DNA of 64,000 nucleotides from Actinomycetota bacterium (GCA_016870215.1 VGCD01000002.1:96861-160860); one strand, 5' to 3'; positions 32,974 through 41,861 are shown, counted from the first letter of the stretch. Notes: generated from the letters alone by a model not told the origin. A program made the numbers and translations.

Positions 32974-34122
32974 ATGACAGAGGCATACATCATCGACGCA
33001 GTACGAACACCGGTCGGACGACGCGGTGGAGGACTTGCTCAAGTGCACCCAGCGGACCTCGGCGCGCACAGCATCGCAGCGTTGATGTCGCGAATAGGTG
33101 TCGACCCAAACGCAGTCGAAGATGTGGTGTTTGGCAACGTCGATTCGATCGGGCCCCAGGCCGGTTGCATCGCACGCACATGTTGGCTCGCCGCGGGTTT
33201 GCCTGAGCATGTGCCGGGTACCACCATCGACCGTCAATGCGGTTCGGCACAACAAGCCATCCACTTCGCCGCCCAAGCTGTGTTGAGCGGAACGATGGAT
33301 TTGGTTGTCGCCGGCGGCGTGCAGAACATGAGCATGATTCCGATTTCGTCTGCGATGACGGCGGGTCAAGCGCTTGGGTTCAACGATCCGTTCACCGGTT
33401 CACCCGGATGGACCACGCGATACGGAACTGGCGAGGTCAGCCAGTTCGTTGGCGCCGAAATGATGGTCGACAAGTGGAAGTTGTCGCGCGAAGAGATGGA
33501 GGAGTTCGCTGTCGAAAGTCACCTGCGCGCCATCAGGGCCCGCGACGAAGGTCGTTTCGAAACACAGATTGCTCCATTGAACGGTGTGCAGCATGACGAA
33601 GGTCCGCGTGAGCCCAATTGGGACAAGATTCGTTCTTTGCAGACTCTCACCCCGGACGGCAAGTTGACCGCCGCCTGTGCGAGCCAGATTAGTGATGCGT
33701 CAGCTGCGTTACTGATTGCCAATGACAAGGCAGTCAAAGCCCATGGTCTGAAGCCTCGTGCACGAATTCACCACATCTCAGTGTTGGCGAATGATCCGAT
33801 CATGATGCTCTCGGCGCCGATCCCAGCCACCAAGCGCGCGTTGGAAAAGACCGGTTTGTCGATGGACGACATCGACCTCGTGGAAATCAATGAAGCGTTT
33901 GCTCCGGTCGTGATGGCGTGGATGAAAGAGCTTGGTGCGGATCATTCAAAGGTAAATGTGAACGGTGGAGCTATTGCGCTTGGTCATCCACTTGGTGCCA
34001 CTGGTGCGCGTCTTATGACGACGCTTTTGTATGAGCTCGAACGCACAGGCGGACGTTACGGATTGCAGACCATGTGCGAAGGTGGCGGTCAAGCAAACGT
34101 GACAATCATCGAAAGACTCTGA
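32974..34122 (+). CDS. fadA6: Acetyl-CoA acyltransferase (thiolase), FadA6-like
   Basis: 382-residue thiolase. The nucleophile is Cys89 (DRQCGSAQQA). The C-terminal active site shows NEAFAPVVMAW, GGAIALGHPLGATGAR (catalytic His) and MCEGGGQAN (catalytic Cys). Long stretches, including SWLAAG-like WLAAGLPEHVPG, VAGGVQNMSMIPISSAM and PRARIHHISVLANDP, resemble from memory M. tuberculosis FadA6 of the KstR2 regulon, which handles C/D-ring fragments. Cleaves a 3-ketoacyl-CoA to acetyl-CoA and a shorter acyl-CoA in the cytoplasm. ATG 32974 is preceded by TAAGGT. It is convergent with the epoxide hydrolase-like gene. Confidence 0.92.
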   Translation: MTEAYIIDAVRTPVGRRGGGLAQVHPADLGAHSIAALMSRIGVDPNAVEDVVFGNVDSIGPQAGCIARTCWLAAGLPEHVPGTTIDRQCGSAQQAIHFAAQAVLSGTMDLVVAGGVQNMSMIPISSAMTAGQALGFNDPFTGSPGWTTRYGTGEVSQFVGAEMMVDKWKLSREEMEEFAVESHLRAIRARDEGRFETQIAPLNGVQHDEGPREPNWDKIRSLQTLTPDGKLTAACASQISDASAALLIANDKAVKAHGLKPRARIHHISVLANDPIMMLSAPIPATKRALEKTGLSMDDIDLVEINEAFAPVVMAWMKELGADHSKVNVNGGAIALGHPLGATGARLMTTLLYELERTGGRYGLQTMCEGGGQANVTIIERL

Positions 34123-34125
34123 CAA

Positions 34126-34512
34126 TCACTCGCCCTGCATGAGCGACGTGAGTTGGTCCATATACGTGCCCATGTCGAAGTAGTCGCGCCACAAACTGAT
34201 TTTGCCGGCCTCGTTGATCTCGAACACTCCGGCAACGGGCAATTCGAGCCAGCCACCGTTCATCTTGAATCGGTCGAGACGTTCATTGAATACGACGTTG
34301 TCGACGTAATGCTGTCGTAACACGCGCCATTCAACTTCAGTTGATGCTGCAAGAAAGGCACTCATGAGGTTGCGGACCTCATCTTTGCCTCGTACCGGTT
34401 GAACCGGCATGTTTTCGTACGACACATCATCTGCCAAGTAGGTGACAGCCTCGTCGATGTTGATGCGTTCGACAGCAGTGAAGAATTGGTTGACTACCGA
34501 CTCGGCGTTCAC
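34126..34512 (-). CDS. Limonene-1,2-epoxide hydrolase family protein (EphG-like)
   Basis: 128-residue cone-fold hydrolase. All active-site residues of limonene epoxide hydrolase appear: Tyr32 and Asn34 (SYENMP), Arg78-x-Asp80 (NERLDRF) and Asp110 (WRDYFD). It starts at GTG 34512, overlapping the hydratase stop (GTGA). The one-step Asp-Arg-Asp mechanism opens epoxides with water. M. tuberculosis EphG (Rv2740), a family member, is reported to act on cholesterol epoxide. Together with the enoyl-CoA hydratase upstream this suggests handling of an epoxidised terpenoid or steroid. Confidence 0.85.
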   Translation of the reverse strand: MNAESVVNQFFTAVERINIDEAVTYLADDVSYENMPVQPVRGKDEVRNLMSAFLAASTEVEWRVLRQHYVDNVVFNERLDRFKMNGGWLELPVAGVFEINEAGKISLWRDYFDMGTYMDQLTSLMQGE

Positions 34513-35234
34513 TTGGAGCTCCCCCTCGTTGAGCGGAAGAGTTCTGCAAACGCAGCCTCCTCACGCCCGCGTGCATCTTGCGAAATCGAACCACGAGCAT
34601 CCATCATGAGTCGCTTTGTTGTGCGCATAGCTCGTCCATCGTGTGTGGCGATGCGAGTTGCAAGTGCCATGGTCTCATCAACGATTCGATCATCTTTTGC
34701 AGAGCGCAGTGCCAACCCAGAAGTGACCGCATCGTCAGCACTCATCCACTCTGAGGTGAACAACAGATGCGAAGCCTTCTGCCAGCCGAGGCGCAACGGA
34801 AGCAGCGCACTCGAGCCGGCTTCAGGTGGAACACCCATCTCTGCAAACGGCACTCGAAGTCGAGCCGATTCTGCGACGAGAACGATGTCGCAATGCAACA
34901 ACATCGTGAGGCCGATGCCTGCCGCTGGTCCATTCACCGCCGCAATCAATGGCTTGTCGAAAGATTCGAGACTTTCGAGAAGGCGCGTGAATCCGTGTCC
35001 GCCAGCAAACACCAATTCGCCACGAGCCATTGCTGTCATCTCAATTAGGTCTTGGCCCGCACAGAAAGCAGACCCTTGGCCAGTGAGCACGACGACATTC
35101 GTGGCGTCGTCGGCCCGTGCGCGGTCGAGCTCGTCAGAGATCGCACAATAGAGGGCATGGTTGAAGGCGTTCCTTGCCTCCGGTCGGTCGAATGTGAGGA
35201 GGGTGACCGCTCCGTGATGGTTCGTTCGAAGCAC
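34509..35234 (-). CDS. Enoyl-CoA hydratase/isomerase family protein
   Basis: 241-residue crotonase-fold protein starting at GTG 35234. VTLLTFDRPEARNAFN, SAFCAGQDLIEM (oxyanion loop) and VNGPAAGIGLTMLLHCDIVLV (second oxyanion helix, with AAGIG) are evident. FAEMGVPPEAGSSALLP has a Glu where hydratases have a catalytic acid. Translationally coupled to the epoxide hydrolase-like gene. It faces an amidohydrolase operon across a 76-bp divergent gap that contains an inverted repeat. Confidence 0.86.
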   Translation of the reverse strand: MLRTNHHGAVTLLTFDRPEARNAFNHALYCAISDELDRARADDATNVVVLTGQGSAFCAGQDLIEMTAMARGELVFAGGHGFTRLLESLESFDKPLIAAVNGPAAGIGLTMLLHCDIVLVAESARLRVPFAEMGVPPEAGSSALLPLRLGWQKASHLLFTSEWMSADDAVTSGLALRSAKDDRIVDETMALATRIATHDGRAMRTTKRLMMDARGSISQDARGREEAAFAELFRSTRGSSK

Positions 35235-35264
35235 AGCAGGTACCGTAGTGGGTGTAACCGAAGA

Positions 35265-35283
35265 ATCGGTCGGTCAAACCGAT
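35265..35283. promoter_or_regulatory. Inverted repeat in divergent promoter
   Basis: ATCGGT and ACCGAT flank CGGTCAA, within the gap between a leftward hydratase and the rightward amidohydrolase operon. Size and place suit a regulator binding site; it differs from the 21-bp palindrome elsewhere. Confidence 0.35.
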
Positions 35284-35310
35284 CAGCTACGATTGTGCAA
35301 AGGAGCCACC

Positions 35311-36492
35311 GTGGCCACGCTCGACTTTCAGCCCTTCGACTGTGACAACCACTATTACGAGGCGCTCGATGCGTTCACTCGACATCTGAACCCGATGAAC
35401 GGTCCGCGCTGCGTGCAGTGGGCCGAAGTTGATGGTCGCAAGTATCACGTCGTCGGCGGTCGACTGAGCCGCGCAGTTGTCAACCCGACGTTTGACCCGA
35501 TCGCCAAACCAGGTGCGATGTACGACTATTTCCGCGGCAACCCAGACGGCCGCCAGCCCTGGGAGTTTCTTGCCGAGCGCGAGCAAATTCGTCCGTGCTA
35601 TCGCGACCGAGACGAACGCATCAAGACTCTCGACGAGTTTGGTCTTTCTGCAGTGTGGCTGTTCCCAACCCTCGGAATGCTTTATGAAGAGGTGTTGAAA
35701 GATGACCCAGGCGCAGTGGCGCTCACCTTCACGGCTTTCAATCGTTGGGTGCTCGAGGATTGGGGTTTCAACTACAAAGGCCGCATCTTTGCTGCTCCGT
35801 ACATCTCACTGGCTGATGTTGATTGGGCCTGTCGTGAACTTGAGTGGGCACTCGACAATGACGCGCGAACTGTCGTGATGCGGGCAGCCGCTCCAACCAC
35901 AGAGCTTGGTCAGTTCTCTCCGTTCGATGAGCGTTTTGATGCCTTCTGGTCGCGAGTCAATGAAGCCGGCATCACCGTCGTGATTCATGCCGGTGACAGC
36001 GGTTACTCATCGCAGGGCTATGCGAACGACAAGTTCAGCTCAACTTTTTCCGGTGGTTTCAAGCCATCGATTCGCGGGTTTGCAATTGAGCGCGCTGCGT
36101 CCGATTTCATCATTACTTCGGTGTTCGAAAAACTGTTCGACCGCTTCCCAAACATTCGTATGGCGTCAGTCGAAAACGGAAGTGAATTCCTTGCAGATCT
36201 GCAAAACAAGTTGACAAGCACGCATCACAAGATGCCCGGCTATTTCACCGAACATCCAGTCGAGACCTTGAAGCGTCATTGGTGGATCAACCCTTTCTGG
36301 GAAGACGATGTCGAAGAAGTCGCCAGCCTGATGGGTGCTGATCGTGTGTTGTTTGGTTCTGATTGGCCACACATCGAAGCATTACCGAACCCACTTGATG
36401 GTGTGAACGATTACAAGCAATTCAAGCCTGCCGACCAAAAGCGGATACTTCTCCACAACGTGTCGTCGTTGAATGTGCGGAAACCTGCGTGA
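35311..36492 (+). CDS. Amidohydrolase family protein (ACMSD-like, divergent)
   Basis: 393-residue amidohydrolase-2 protein starting at GTG 35311, fixed by AAGGAG 6 bp upstream; the frame extends upstream through the operator without homology. DCDNHYYEALDAFTRHL near residue 10 replaces His-x-His with a single His. VVIHAGDSGYS in mid-barrel and LFGSDWPHIEALPNP near residue 355 supply the other metal residues. It is more distant from the 6881/10766/26318 set than these are from one another. It heads an operon with an LLM enzyme, a DUF7064-like protein and a FadD19-like ligase. Confidence 0.87.
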   Translation: MATLDFQPFDCDNHYYEALDAFTRHLNPMNGPRCVQWAEVDGRKYHVVGGRLSRAVVNPTFDPIAKPGAMYDYFRGNPDGRQPWEFLAEREQIRPCYRDRDERIKTLDEFGLSAVWLFPTLGMLYEEVLKDDPGAVALTFTAFNRWVLEDWGFNYKGRIFAAPYISLADVDWACRELEWALDNDARTVVMRAAAPTTELGQFSPFDERFDAFWSRVNEAGITVVIHAGDSGYSSQGYANDKFSSTFSGGFKPSIRGFAIERAASDFIITSVFEKLFDRFPNIRMASVENGSEFLADLQNKLTSTHHKMPGYFTEHPVETLKRHWWINPFWEDDVEEVASLMGADRVLFGSDWPHIEALPNPLDGVNDYKQFKPADQKRILLHNVSSLNVRKPA

Positions 36493-37400
36493 TCACGGTT
36501 CCCGCTGGTCAACGCATTTTCGGAATTCAACTCCCAGTTCAATCCCAGAGCACATATTTCGTTGCCACCTGGGAGGCCACAGCCGGTGTCGATGAAATGG
36601 CCGCAATGGCCAAGACGTGTGATGACAACGGGTACGCATATATCGGCGTGTGTGACCATGTCGCGCTTCCGGAACAATCAGCCGCGACGATGGGTACGCA
36701 ATGGGTGGACCCCATGTCCACACTTGGTTGGCTTGCCGGTGTCACGTCCCGTGTCGGACTGCTCACCCACGTGTATGTATTGCCCTATCGACATCCGTTG
36801 GTGGCAGCAAAGCAATTCGCGACACTTGACTACGTGTCACAGGGTCGTGCGATCTGTGGTGTCGGTGCTGGGCACGTCCAGCGTGAATTTGAGGCCCTCG
36901 GAATTGATTTTCATTCCCGCGGCAAAGCGATGAATGACGGCATCCCACTTCTTGCGCGTGCTCTCGAGAGTGAATGGGTGGATGGCCTTGGTGCCAAGCC
37001 CCGACCGGTGCAATCACCGCGTCCACCCATCTGGGTTGCTGGTTCTTCGCTATCTGCAATTGCACGTGCCGCTCGCCTCGGTGACGGTTGGTTGCCCCAA
37101 GGTCCGTCAAACCAAGAAATGGTCGACTCACTTCTTGCTCAACGCGACGCAGCCGGCCATGATGGACACTTCATGGTGGGGCATATCACGCCGTTTATTT
37201 ATGTCGGCACTCCTGATTGGCAGGTGGGCGAGGGGGTCATCACAGGTGGTGCACAAGAAATCGCCCACGCGATACTTGAGGGCACCCCTCGCGGGGTGAA
37301 TCAGCTGCAAGTGCGCTTCAAGAGCAGGTCGTGCGCCGAACAGTGCGACCAGTTGGCTGCATTCGCACGCGATGTAGCACCATTGGTAACAACTATTTAA
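36489..37400 (+). CDS. LLM-class F420-type oxidoreductase
   Basis: 303-residue luciferase-like protein, GTG start overlapping the amidohydrolase stop (GTGA). TSRVGLLTHVYVLPYRHPLVAAKQF, then SQGRAICGVGAGHVQREFEALG, and RPPIWVAGSSLSAIARAARLGDG are family motifs. Paired with an amidohydrolase as at 3571 and 12141, so the two reactions may be linked. F420 use is likely but not proven. Confidence 0.86.
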   Translation: MITVPAGQRIFGIQLPVQSQSTYFVATWEATAGVDEMAAMAKTCDDNGYAYIGVCDHVALPEQSAATMGTQWVDPMSTLGWLAGVTSRVGLLTHVYVLPYRHPLVAAKQFATLDYVSQGRAICGVGAGHVQREFEALGIDFHSRGKAMNDGIPLLARALESEWVDGLGAKPRPVQSPRPPIWVAGSSLSAIARAARLGDGWLPQGPSNQEMVDSLLAQRDAAGHDGHFMVGHITPFIYVGTPDWQVGEGVITGGAQEIAHAILEGTPRGVNQLQVRFKSRSCAEQCDQLAAFARDVAPLVTTI

Positions 37401-37433
37401 ACTACATCGTCGGTTCGGCACCTTGGGGGAAAC

Positions 37434-38549
37434 GTGCTCAGTCATTTAGACGAATATCCAATCCATCAATCGTCAGAGACCATGGCTCATGTGGTCACCA
37501 GTGATCGGAACTTCTACGACCGTTACTACTTCAACGGTTTCTCGAAGACCGGGGACTACATGTTCATTGTTGGGCTCGGCTGTTACGTGAACCTCGGCGT
37601 CATGGACGCTTTTGTACTTGTGATGCATAAAGGGCAACACCGCGTGGTTCGCGCGTCGCGTGCTCTTGAGGGTGCCAATCGTTTGCAGCCGTCAATCGGG
37701 CCGATCACTCTCGATGTTGTCGAGCCCTTGCAGAAAATTCGTGTGACGTGCTCGCCAAATGATTTCGGCATCACGATGGACGCCATGTGGACCGGAGCCA
37801 TGCCGGCAATCCTCGAGCCGCGCCATTTCATTCGCGAACATGGTCGCGTCACCTTCGATTCCTCGCGGTTTGCACAGACTGGTGGCTGGAACGGGATCAT
37901 CACGGTTGATGGTCATACCTTCGACTTGACCGATGACGTGTGTTGGGGAACTCGCGACCGCAGTTGGGGTGTTCGCCCAGTTGGAGAGAGCGAACCACCT
38001 GGAATTCGCGCAAGCGATCCCTTCAGTTGGTTCTGGATCTACACGCCGGTGCGTTTTGAGGACCATTCAATTCTCATCATCGTGCAAGAACGCTCTGACG
38101 GCTCTCGAGTGATGGAGTCCGCAGAACGTGTGTGGCACGACGGACGACATGAGCTGCTCGGCGTGCCGTCACACAAGTTGAACTATGTACCTGGCACTCG
38201 GTACCCAGACGGTGGTGTTGTGTCGACACGTGACCATCGCGGTGGAGGTATCGAAATGAGCGTTGAGCCTCTTCTTCCGGTGTACGTCGGAATCGGCACG
38301 GGGTATGGCTATGACGCTGACTGGCGTCATGGCATGTGGCAAGGCCCGCTCAAGGTGGAGGGCTTCCATCTCGATACCACTACTCCAGAGGGCAAAGCGC
38401 GTTTGTTCGGTATCTGTGATGCTGGTGCGCGCTTCACCTATGAAGATGAGCGCGGAACCCACGTCGGATACGGTCTATTCGAAACGATGGCCATCGGGCC
38501 GCATCATCAATACGGTTTTAGAGACATGCTCGACGGATACGGGAGTTGA
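37434..38549 (+). CDS. Conserved hypothetical protein, CrtC/AttH-like (DUF7064/DUF7065-type)
   Basis: 371-residue soluble protein with no signal peptide or membrane span; GTG 37434 follows GGGGGAAAC. It is rich in beta strands and contains WGTRDRSWGVRP (about 167-178), the conserved turn of two-domain lipocalin-like proteins such as carotenoid hydratase CrtC and AttH, recently split into DUF7064/DUF7065. DAMWTGAMPAILEPRHF and WFWIYTPVRFEDHS are other conserved stretches. Lies 2 bp before a FadD19-like ligase. Family proteins bind large hydrophobic isoprenoids, so it could be a substrate-binding protein or hydratase. The function is unknown. Confidence 0.7.
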   Translation: MLSHLDEYPIHQSSETMAHVVTSDRNFYDRYYFNGFSKTGDYMFIVGLGCYVNLGVMDAFVLVMHKGQHRVVRASRALEGANRLQPSIGPITLDVVEPLQKIRVTCSPNDFGITMDAMWTGAMPAILEPRHFIREHGRVTFDSSRFAQTGGWNGIITVDGHTFDLTDDVCWGTRDRSWGVRPVGESEPPGIRASDPFSWFWIYTPVRFEDHSILIIVQERSDGSRVMESAERVWHDGRHELLGVPSHKLNYVPGTRYPDGGVVSTRDHRGGGIEMSVEPLLPVYVGIGTGYGYDADWRHGMWQGPLKVEGFHLDTTTPEGKARLFGICDAGARFTYEDERGTHVGYGLFETMAIGPHHQYGFRDMLDGYGS

Positions 38550-38551
38550 CA

Positions 38552-40129
38552 ATGGCAGTGAAGCGACACATCCACATGGCGGATCTCTTCGAGATTCTTG
38601 CTGACGCAATTCCCGACCGGCCAGCACTGTTCACCAATGAAGTGGAGTACACCTTTGCCCAACTCGACGAGCGCGCCACTCGCCTCGCCAACCACCTTCG
38701 CACAATGGGAATCAAGCGAGGTGACTGGGTTGCCATCCACTCGATGAATCGACACGAATGGGTCGAAAGCTTCTATGCATGTGTCAAGTTGGGTGCTGCA
38801 CCGGTCAACATCAACTTCAGATATGTCGAAGCCGAGTTGCGATACGTCTACGAGAATGCCGACTGTGTGGCAGCAATCGTGTCTGCGGACTATCTCGACA
38901 TCGTGCGCAAGATCCAGAAGGATCTGCCGAAGTTGAAGAGCATTCTCGTGATGGGTGATGAGTACGAAGCAGCAGTCAAGGCGGCATCACCAGAGCGTGA
39001 CTTTGGTGAGCGGGAGCCCGACGATCCGTACGTCATCTACACCGGTGGTACCACCGGCATGCCAAAAGGTGTGGTGTGGCGCAACGAAGACGCAGTACTT
39101 GGCGCCATGAATGCGAGCCGACTTTTCAAGCCGTTGACGTACCCCGAGATTGTTGCCGAAGAAGCACTTGCTGCACCGATGCAGTTGCGGCTGATGGCAC
39201 TCGGGCCGATGATGCACGGCGGTGGTCAATGGGTGATGGGCAACGCCTACGTGTCGGGTCAAGCATTTGTTCTTTACACGCTGCCTCGCTTCGATGCGAA
39301 CGAAGTGTGGAAGTTGGCATCAAAGGCGAAGGCCAACAGCGTCAGCACCATCGGTGATGCAATGGGACGCCCGCTCGCTGAGGACTTGTTGAACCCAGAC
39401 TCACCGAAGTACGACCTGTCAAGTCTCTTCAGCATCGGCAACGGCGGCGCACCACTGACGTTGGCAGTCAAGAATCAGTTGCGTGAGGCAATGCCGAACA
39501 TCATCATCCTGGACAGCTTCGGCGCATCCGAGACTGGTGCGGCCGCAGCGAGAATGGACCAAGGTGAACAGTCTCGAGATCTGAAGTTCGAGGTGCGCGA
39601 GGACTGCACAGTGCTCGACGAAGACGGCAATGTCTGCCCGCCAGGTGTTGTGGGCAAGTTGGCTCGTATGGGTCCAATTCCGTTGCGGTATCACAAAGAT
39701 GACAAGAAGACTGGAGAGACATTCCCCACGTACAACGGCGTTCGCTACGTCATACCCGGTGACTTCGCCATGATCGAAGGCAATGTCATCACACTTCTTG
39801 GTCGGGGAAGTCAGTGCATCAACTCTGGTGGCGAAAAGATCTTCCCAGAGGAAGTGGAAGCTGCACTCAAGCAACACGCGGCCATTTTCGATGCGGCAGT
39901 TGCAGGAACACCGAGTGAACGCTGGGGTCAGCAAGTCACCGCAATGGTGCAAGTGCGACCGGGCATGTCAGTCACTGAGGAAGATGTGCGCGCGCACTGC
40001 CGCGAACACATCGCTGATTACAAGGTGCCGAAGCAAGTGTTCATCGTGGGCGAGATCAAGCGCACGCCGGTGGGCAAAGTTGACTACAAGTGGGCTGTCG
40101 CCGAAGCGGCATCTCTCGTAGGCACATAA
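38552..40129 (+). CDS. fadD19: Acyl-CoA synthetase, FadD19-like (steroid side-chain ligase type)
   Basis: 525-residue ligase starting at ATG 38552, 6 bp after GGGAG (an in-frame TTG lies 6 bp upstream). Diagnostic features shared from memory with FadD19 are VNINFRYVEAELRYVYENAD, the P-loop YTGGTTGMPKGVVWRNED in place of TSGTTG, YVIPGDFAMIE with Pro for Thr at the hinge, LGRGSQCINSGGEKIFPEEV, and TPVGKVDYKWA holding the catalytic Lys. FadD19 activates the C26/C27 carboxyl of cholesterol-derived side chains. It ends an operon with a probable isoprenoid-binding protein and opposes a FadE26/27-like operon, which would desaturate the same acyl-CoA. Confidence 0.9.
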   Translation: MAVKRHIHMADLFEILADAIPDRPALFTNEVEYTFAQLDERATRLANHLRTMGIKRGDWVAIHSMNRHEWVESFYACVKLGAAPVNINFRYVEAELRYVYENADCVAAIVSADYLDIVRKIQKDLPKLKSILVMGDEYEAAVKAASPERDFGEREPDDPYVIYTGGTTGMPKGVVWRNEDAVLGAMNASRLFKPLTYPEIVAEEALAAPMQLRLMALGPMMHGGGQWVMGNAYVSGQAFVLYTLPRFDANEVWKLASKAKANSVSTIGDAMGRPLAEDLLNPDSPKYDLSSLFSIGNGGAPLTLAVKNQLREAMPNIIILDSFGASETGAAAARMDQGEQSRDLKFEVREDCTVLDEDGNVCPPGVVGKLARMGPIPLRYHKDDKKTGETFPTYNGVRYVIPGDFAMIEGNVITLLGRGSQCINSGGEKIFPEEVEAALKQHAAIFDAAVAGTPSERWGQQVTAMVQVRPGMSVTEEDVRAHCREHIADYKVPKQVFIVGEIKRTPVGKVDYKWAVAEAASLVGT

Positions 40130-40146
40130 GCGAAGTTTGTCGGCGC

Positions 40147-40806
40147 CTAGCCGCGAATCTTCTTCCATGCCTCTTCACCAAGGCCCAGTTCATCGAGTCG
40201 CTTCTGCACGGGAAGAGGTGGGCCTAGGTCGCCGCCATTGCGCACGAAGTTAACGGTCTCGCCTTCTTCTTGCCACACGTGGCAGGTGTTGATGTTGAAC
40301 TTGAGGGCCTTGTCGAATTCTTCCGGAGTACGGGGACGTATCTCGCTGGTATCGCCGGTCTCACGCATCGCAGCCACGCGCATTGACCACGCACACTGAA
40401 TCGCCACGGGAGACATTGCATTCAGCAGCGCTCCGATGTGGGTGCAGCCGCGAGGTCCACCAAAAAGCTCTTTCACTTTGTTCGAAAATCCACGTGCGAT
40501 AGAGAGCCCGACGAGTGATTGGTAGGTGTGAATAATGCCAGTGCACTGACTGTGTGGATGTGACTCGAACACCACTTCGACACGCTCGATGGTCATGAGA
40601 GGGAAAGTGACTTCGAGGTCGACAATCATGTGATGGATAGTGAGTGGCTCCGCATCTTGTTCGAGATACAGGCCACTTGGCTTGTCATCGCGAACAGCAC
40701 CGCGCAACAGCAACTTGTCGCTCGACATGCGCCATGCGCGCACTTCGTACTTTCGGTTGTGAAGTTCGAGGAAATCGTCCGGATCAGGCGGGAACAGATC
40801 TTTCAC
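40147..40806 (-). CDS. DUF2889-family protein
   Basis: 219-residue protein starting at GTG 40806 and overlapping the acyl-CoA dehydrogenase stop (GTGA). LFGGPRGCTHIGALLNAMSP (about 114-133) is the DUF2889 signature with Cys and His. MIVDLEVTFPLMTIERVEV is the preceding conserved strand. No signal peptide or membrane segment. The family has no assigned function. Here it is the tail gene of the FadE26/FadE27-like operon, so a small auxiliary or metal-binding role in side-chain oxidation is worth testing. Confidence 0.8.
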   Translation of the reverse strand: MKDLFPPDPDDFLELHNRKYEVRAWRMSSDKLLLRGAVRDDKPSGLYLEQDAEPLTIHHMIVDLEVTFPLMTIERVEVVFESHPHSQCTGIIHTYQSLVGLSIARGFSNKVKELFGGPRGCTHIGALLNAMSPVAIQCAWSMRVAAMRETGDTSEIRPRTPEEFDKALKFNINTCHVWQEEGETVNFVRNGGDLGPPLPVQKRLDELGLGEEAWKKIRG

Positions 40807-41861
40807 TTGGCACCGACGAGCGATGCACCGAGCCGACGAAGCGACGGAGTTGCCGAGCCGATCTGCAGTTCCATTTCTTTGACGAGGAGGTAATAGCGGT
40901 GCAGCGGATAGTCGCGGTCGACGCCCATGCCACCGTGCAAGTGGTGCGCGGCACGAACAACGCGTCCTGCACCCTCGGCTGCCCAGAATTTGGCTGAATA
41001 CAACTGTTCATCAACTGGCACCCCTTCGGCGAGACGCCATGCGCATTGCCACGCCGTGAGGCGAACGGCCTCCGTATCGATGTATGCATCGGCAGCTCTC
41101 TGGCTCACAGCTTGAAAACTGGCGATCGGCTTGCCGAACTGATTGCGAGTCGTCGTGTAGGACGAGATGAGTGCGAGGGCCTCTTGACAGGCACCAGAAT
41201 TCACGAGGCACGCTCCAGCAGTTCCTGATCGCAGCAACATGCGAACCGATGCTTCACCACCCAGCTTTTCTGCGGGTGCGTTGTCGAAATTCACCATGGC
41301 ATCGGGAATTCCGGTGGTGGTGTCTTGACAAGTCACGGTGACGCCAGGTGCGTTGGCTTCGACAACATAGAGACCATCAGCTGCGGTCACGACGAAACGC
41401 GCTGCAATTGTTCCGGCCGGAACACACACTTTGGTTCCCGAGAGTTTTCCGCCGTTGACGCTTGTGGTCGGTGCGTACGCGTCGCCGACTGGTTCATGAA
41501 TCGCTGCCGTCACGATGACGTCGCCATCAGCCACACCTGCAAGAAGATCCTCGCGACCAGCTGCGGCGAGTGCGGGGCCGCCGAGGGCCATGACCGCAAA
41601 TGCAGGCACCGGAGCTGTGGTGCGACCGACTTCTTGCAGTACGACAGCTGCTTCGAGAAACGACAAGCCGCCACCCCCGACGGATTCTGGAAGGGCGATG
41701 CCGACGCAACCTGACGCTGCGAGCGTTTTCCACAAGTCAAGGTCGAAGCCCGTCGAGGAGGCAAGTGCTGCCTTGTATCGCTCGGTGTCGGTGCCGTCTC
41801 GAAGAATTCGCTGAGCGAGTCCTTGGAGTTCTTTTTGTTCGGCAGTGAGTGAGAAGTCCAT
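40803..41861 (-). CDS. fadE27: Acyl-CoA dehydrogenase small subunit, FadE27-like
   Basis: 352-residue dehydrogenase from ATG 41861, which overlaps the stop of the large partner (ATGA); the frame continues upstream for 91 codons into the partner without homology. RNQFGKPIASFQAVSQRAADAYID is the FAD-side helix and HHLHGGMGVDRDYPLHRYYLLVK the C-terminal core. Reduced length and pairing match FadE27 of M. tuberculosis, which forms a heterotetramer with FadE26 to dehydrogenate five-carbon steroid side chains. It would contribute half of the FAD site. Confidence 0.87.
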   Translation of the reverse strand: MDFSLTAEQKELQGLAQRILRDGTDTERYKAALASSTGFDLDLWKTLAASGCVGIALPESVGGGGLSFLEAAVVLQEVGRTTAPVPAFAVMALGGPALAAAGREDLLAGVADGDVIVTAAIHEPVGDAYAPTTSVNGGKLSGTKVCVPAGTIAARFVVTAADGLYVVEANAPGVTVTCQDTTTGIPDAMVNFDNAPAEKLGGEASVRMLLRSGTAGACLVNSGACQEALALISSYTTTRNQFGKPIASFQAVSQRAADAYIDTEAVRLTAWQCAWRLAEGVPVDEQLYSAKFWAAEGAGRVVRAAHHLHGGMGVDRDYPLHRYYLLVKEMELQIGSATPSLRRLGASLVGAK

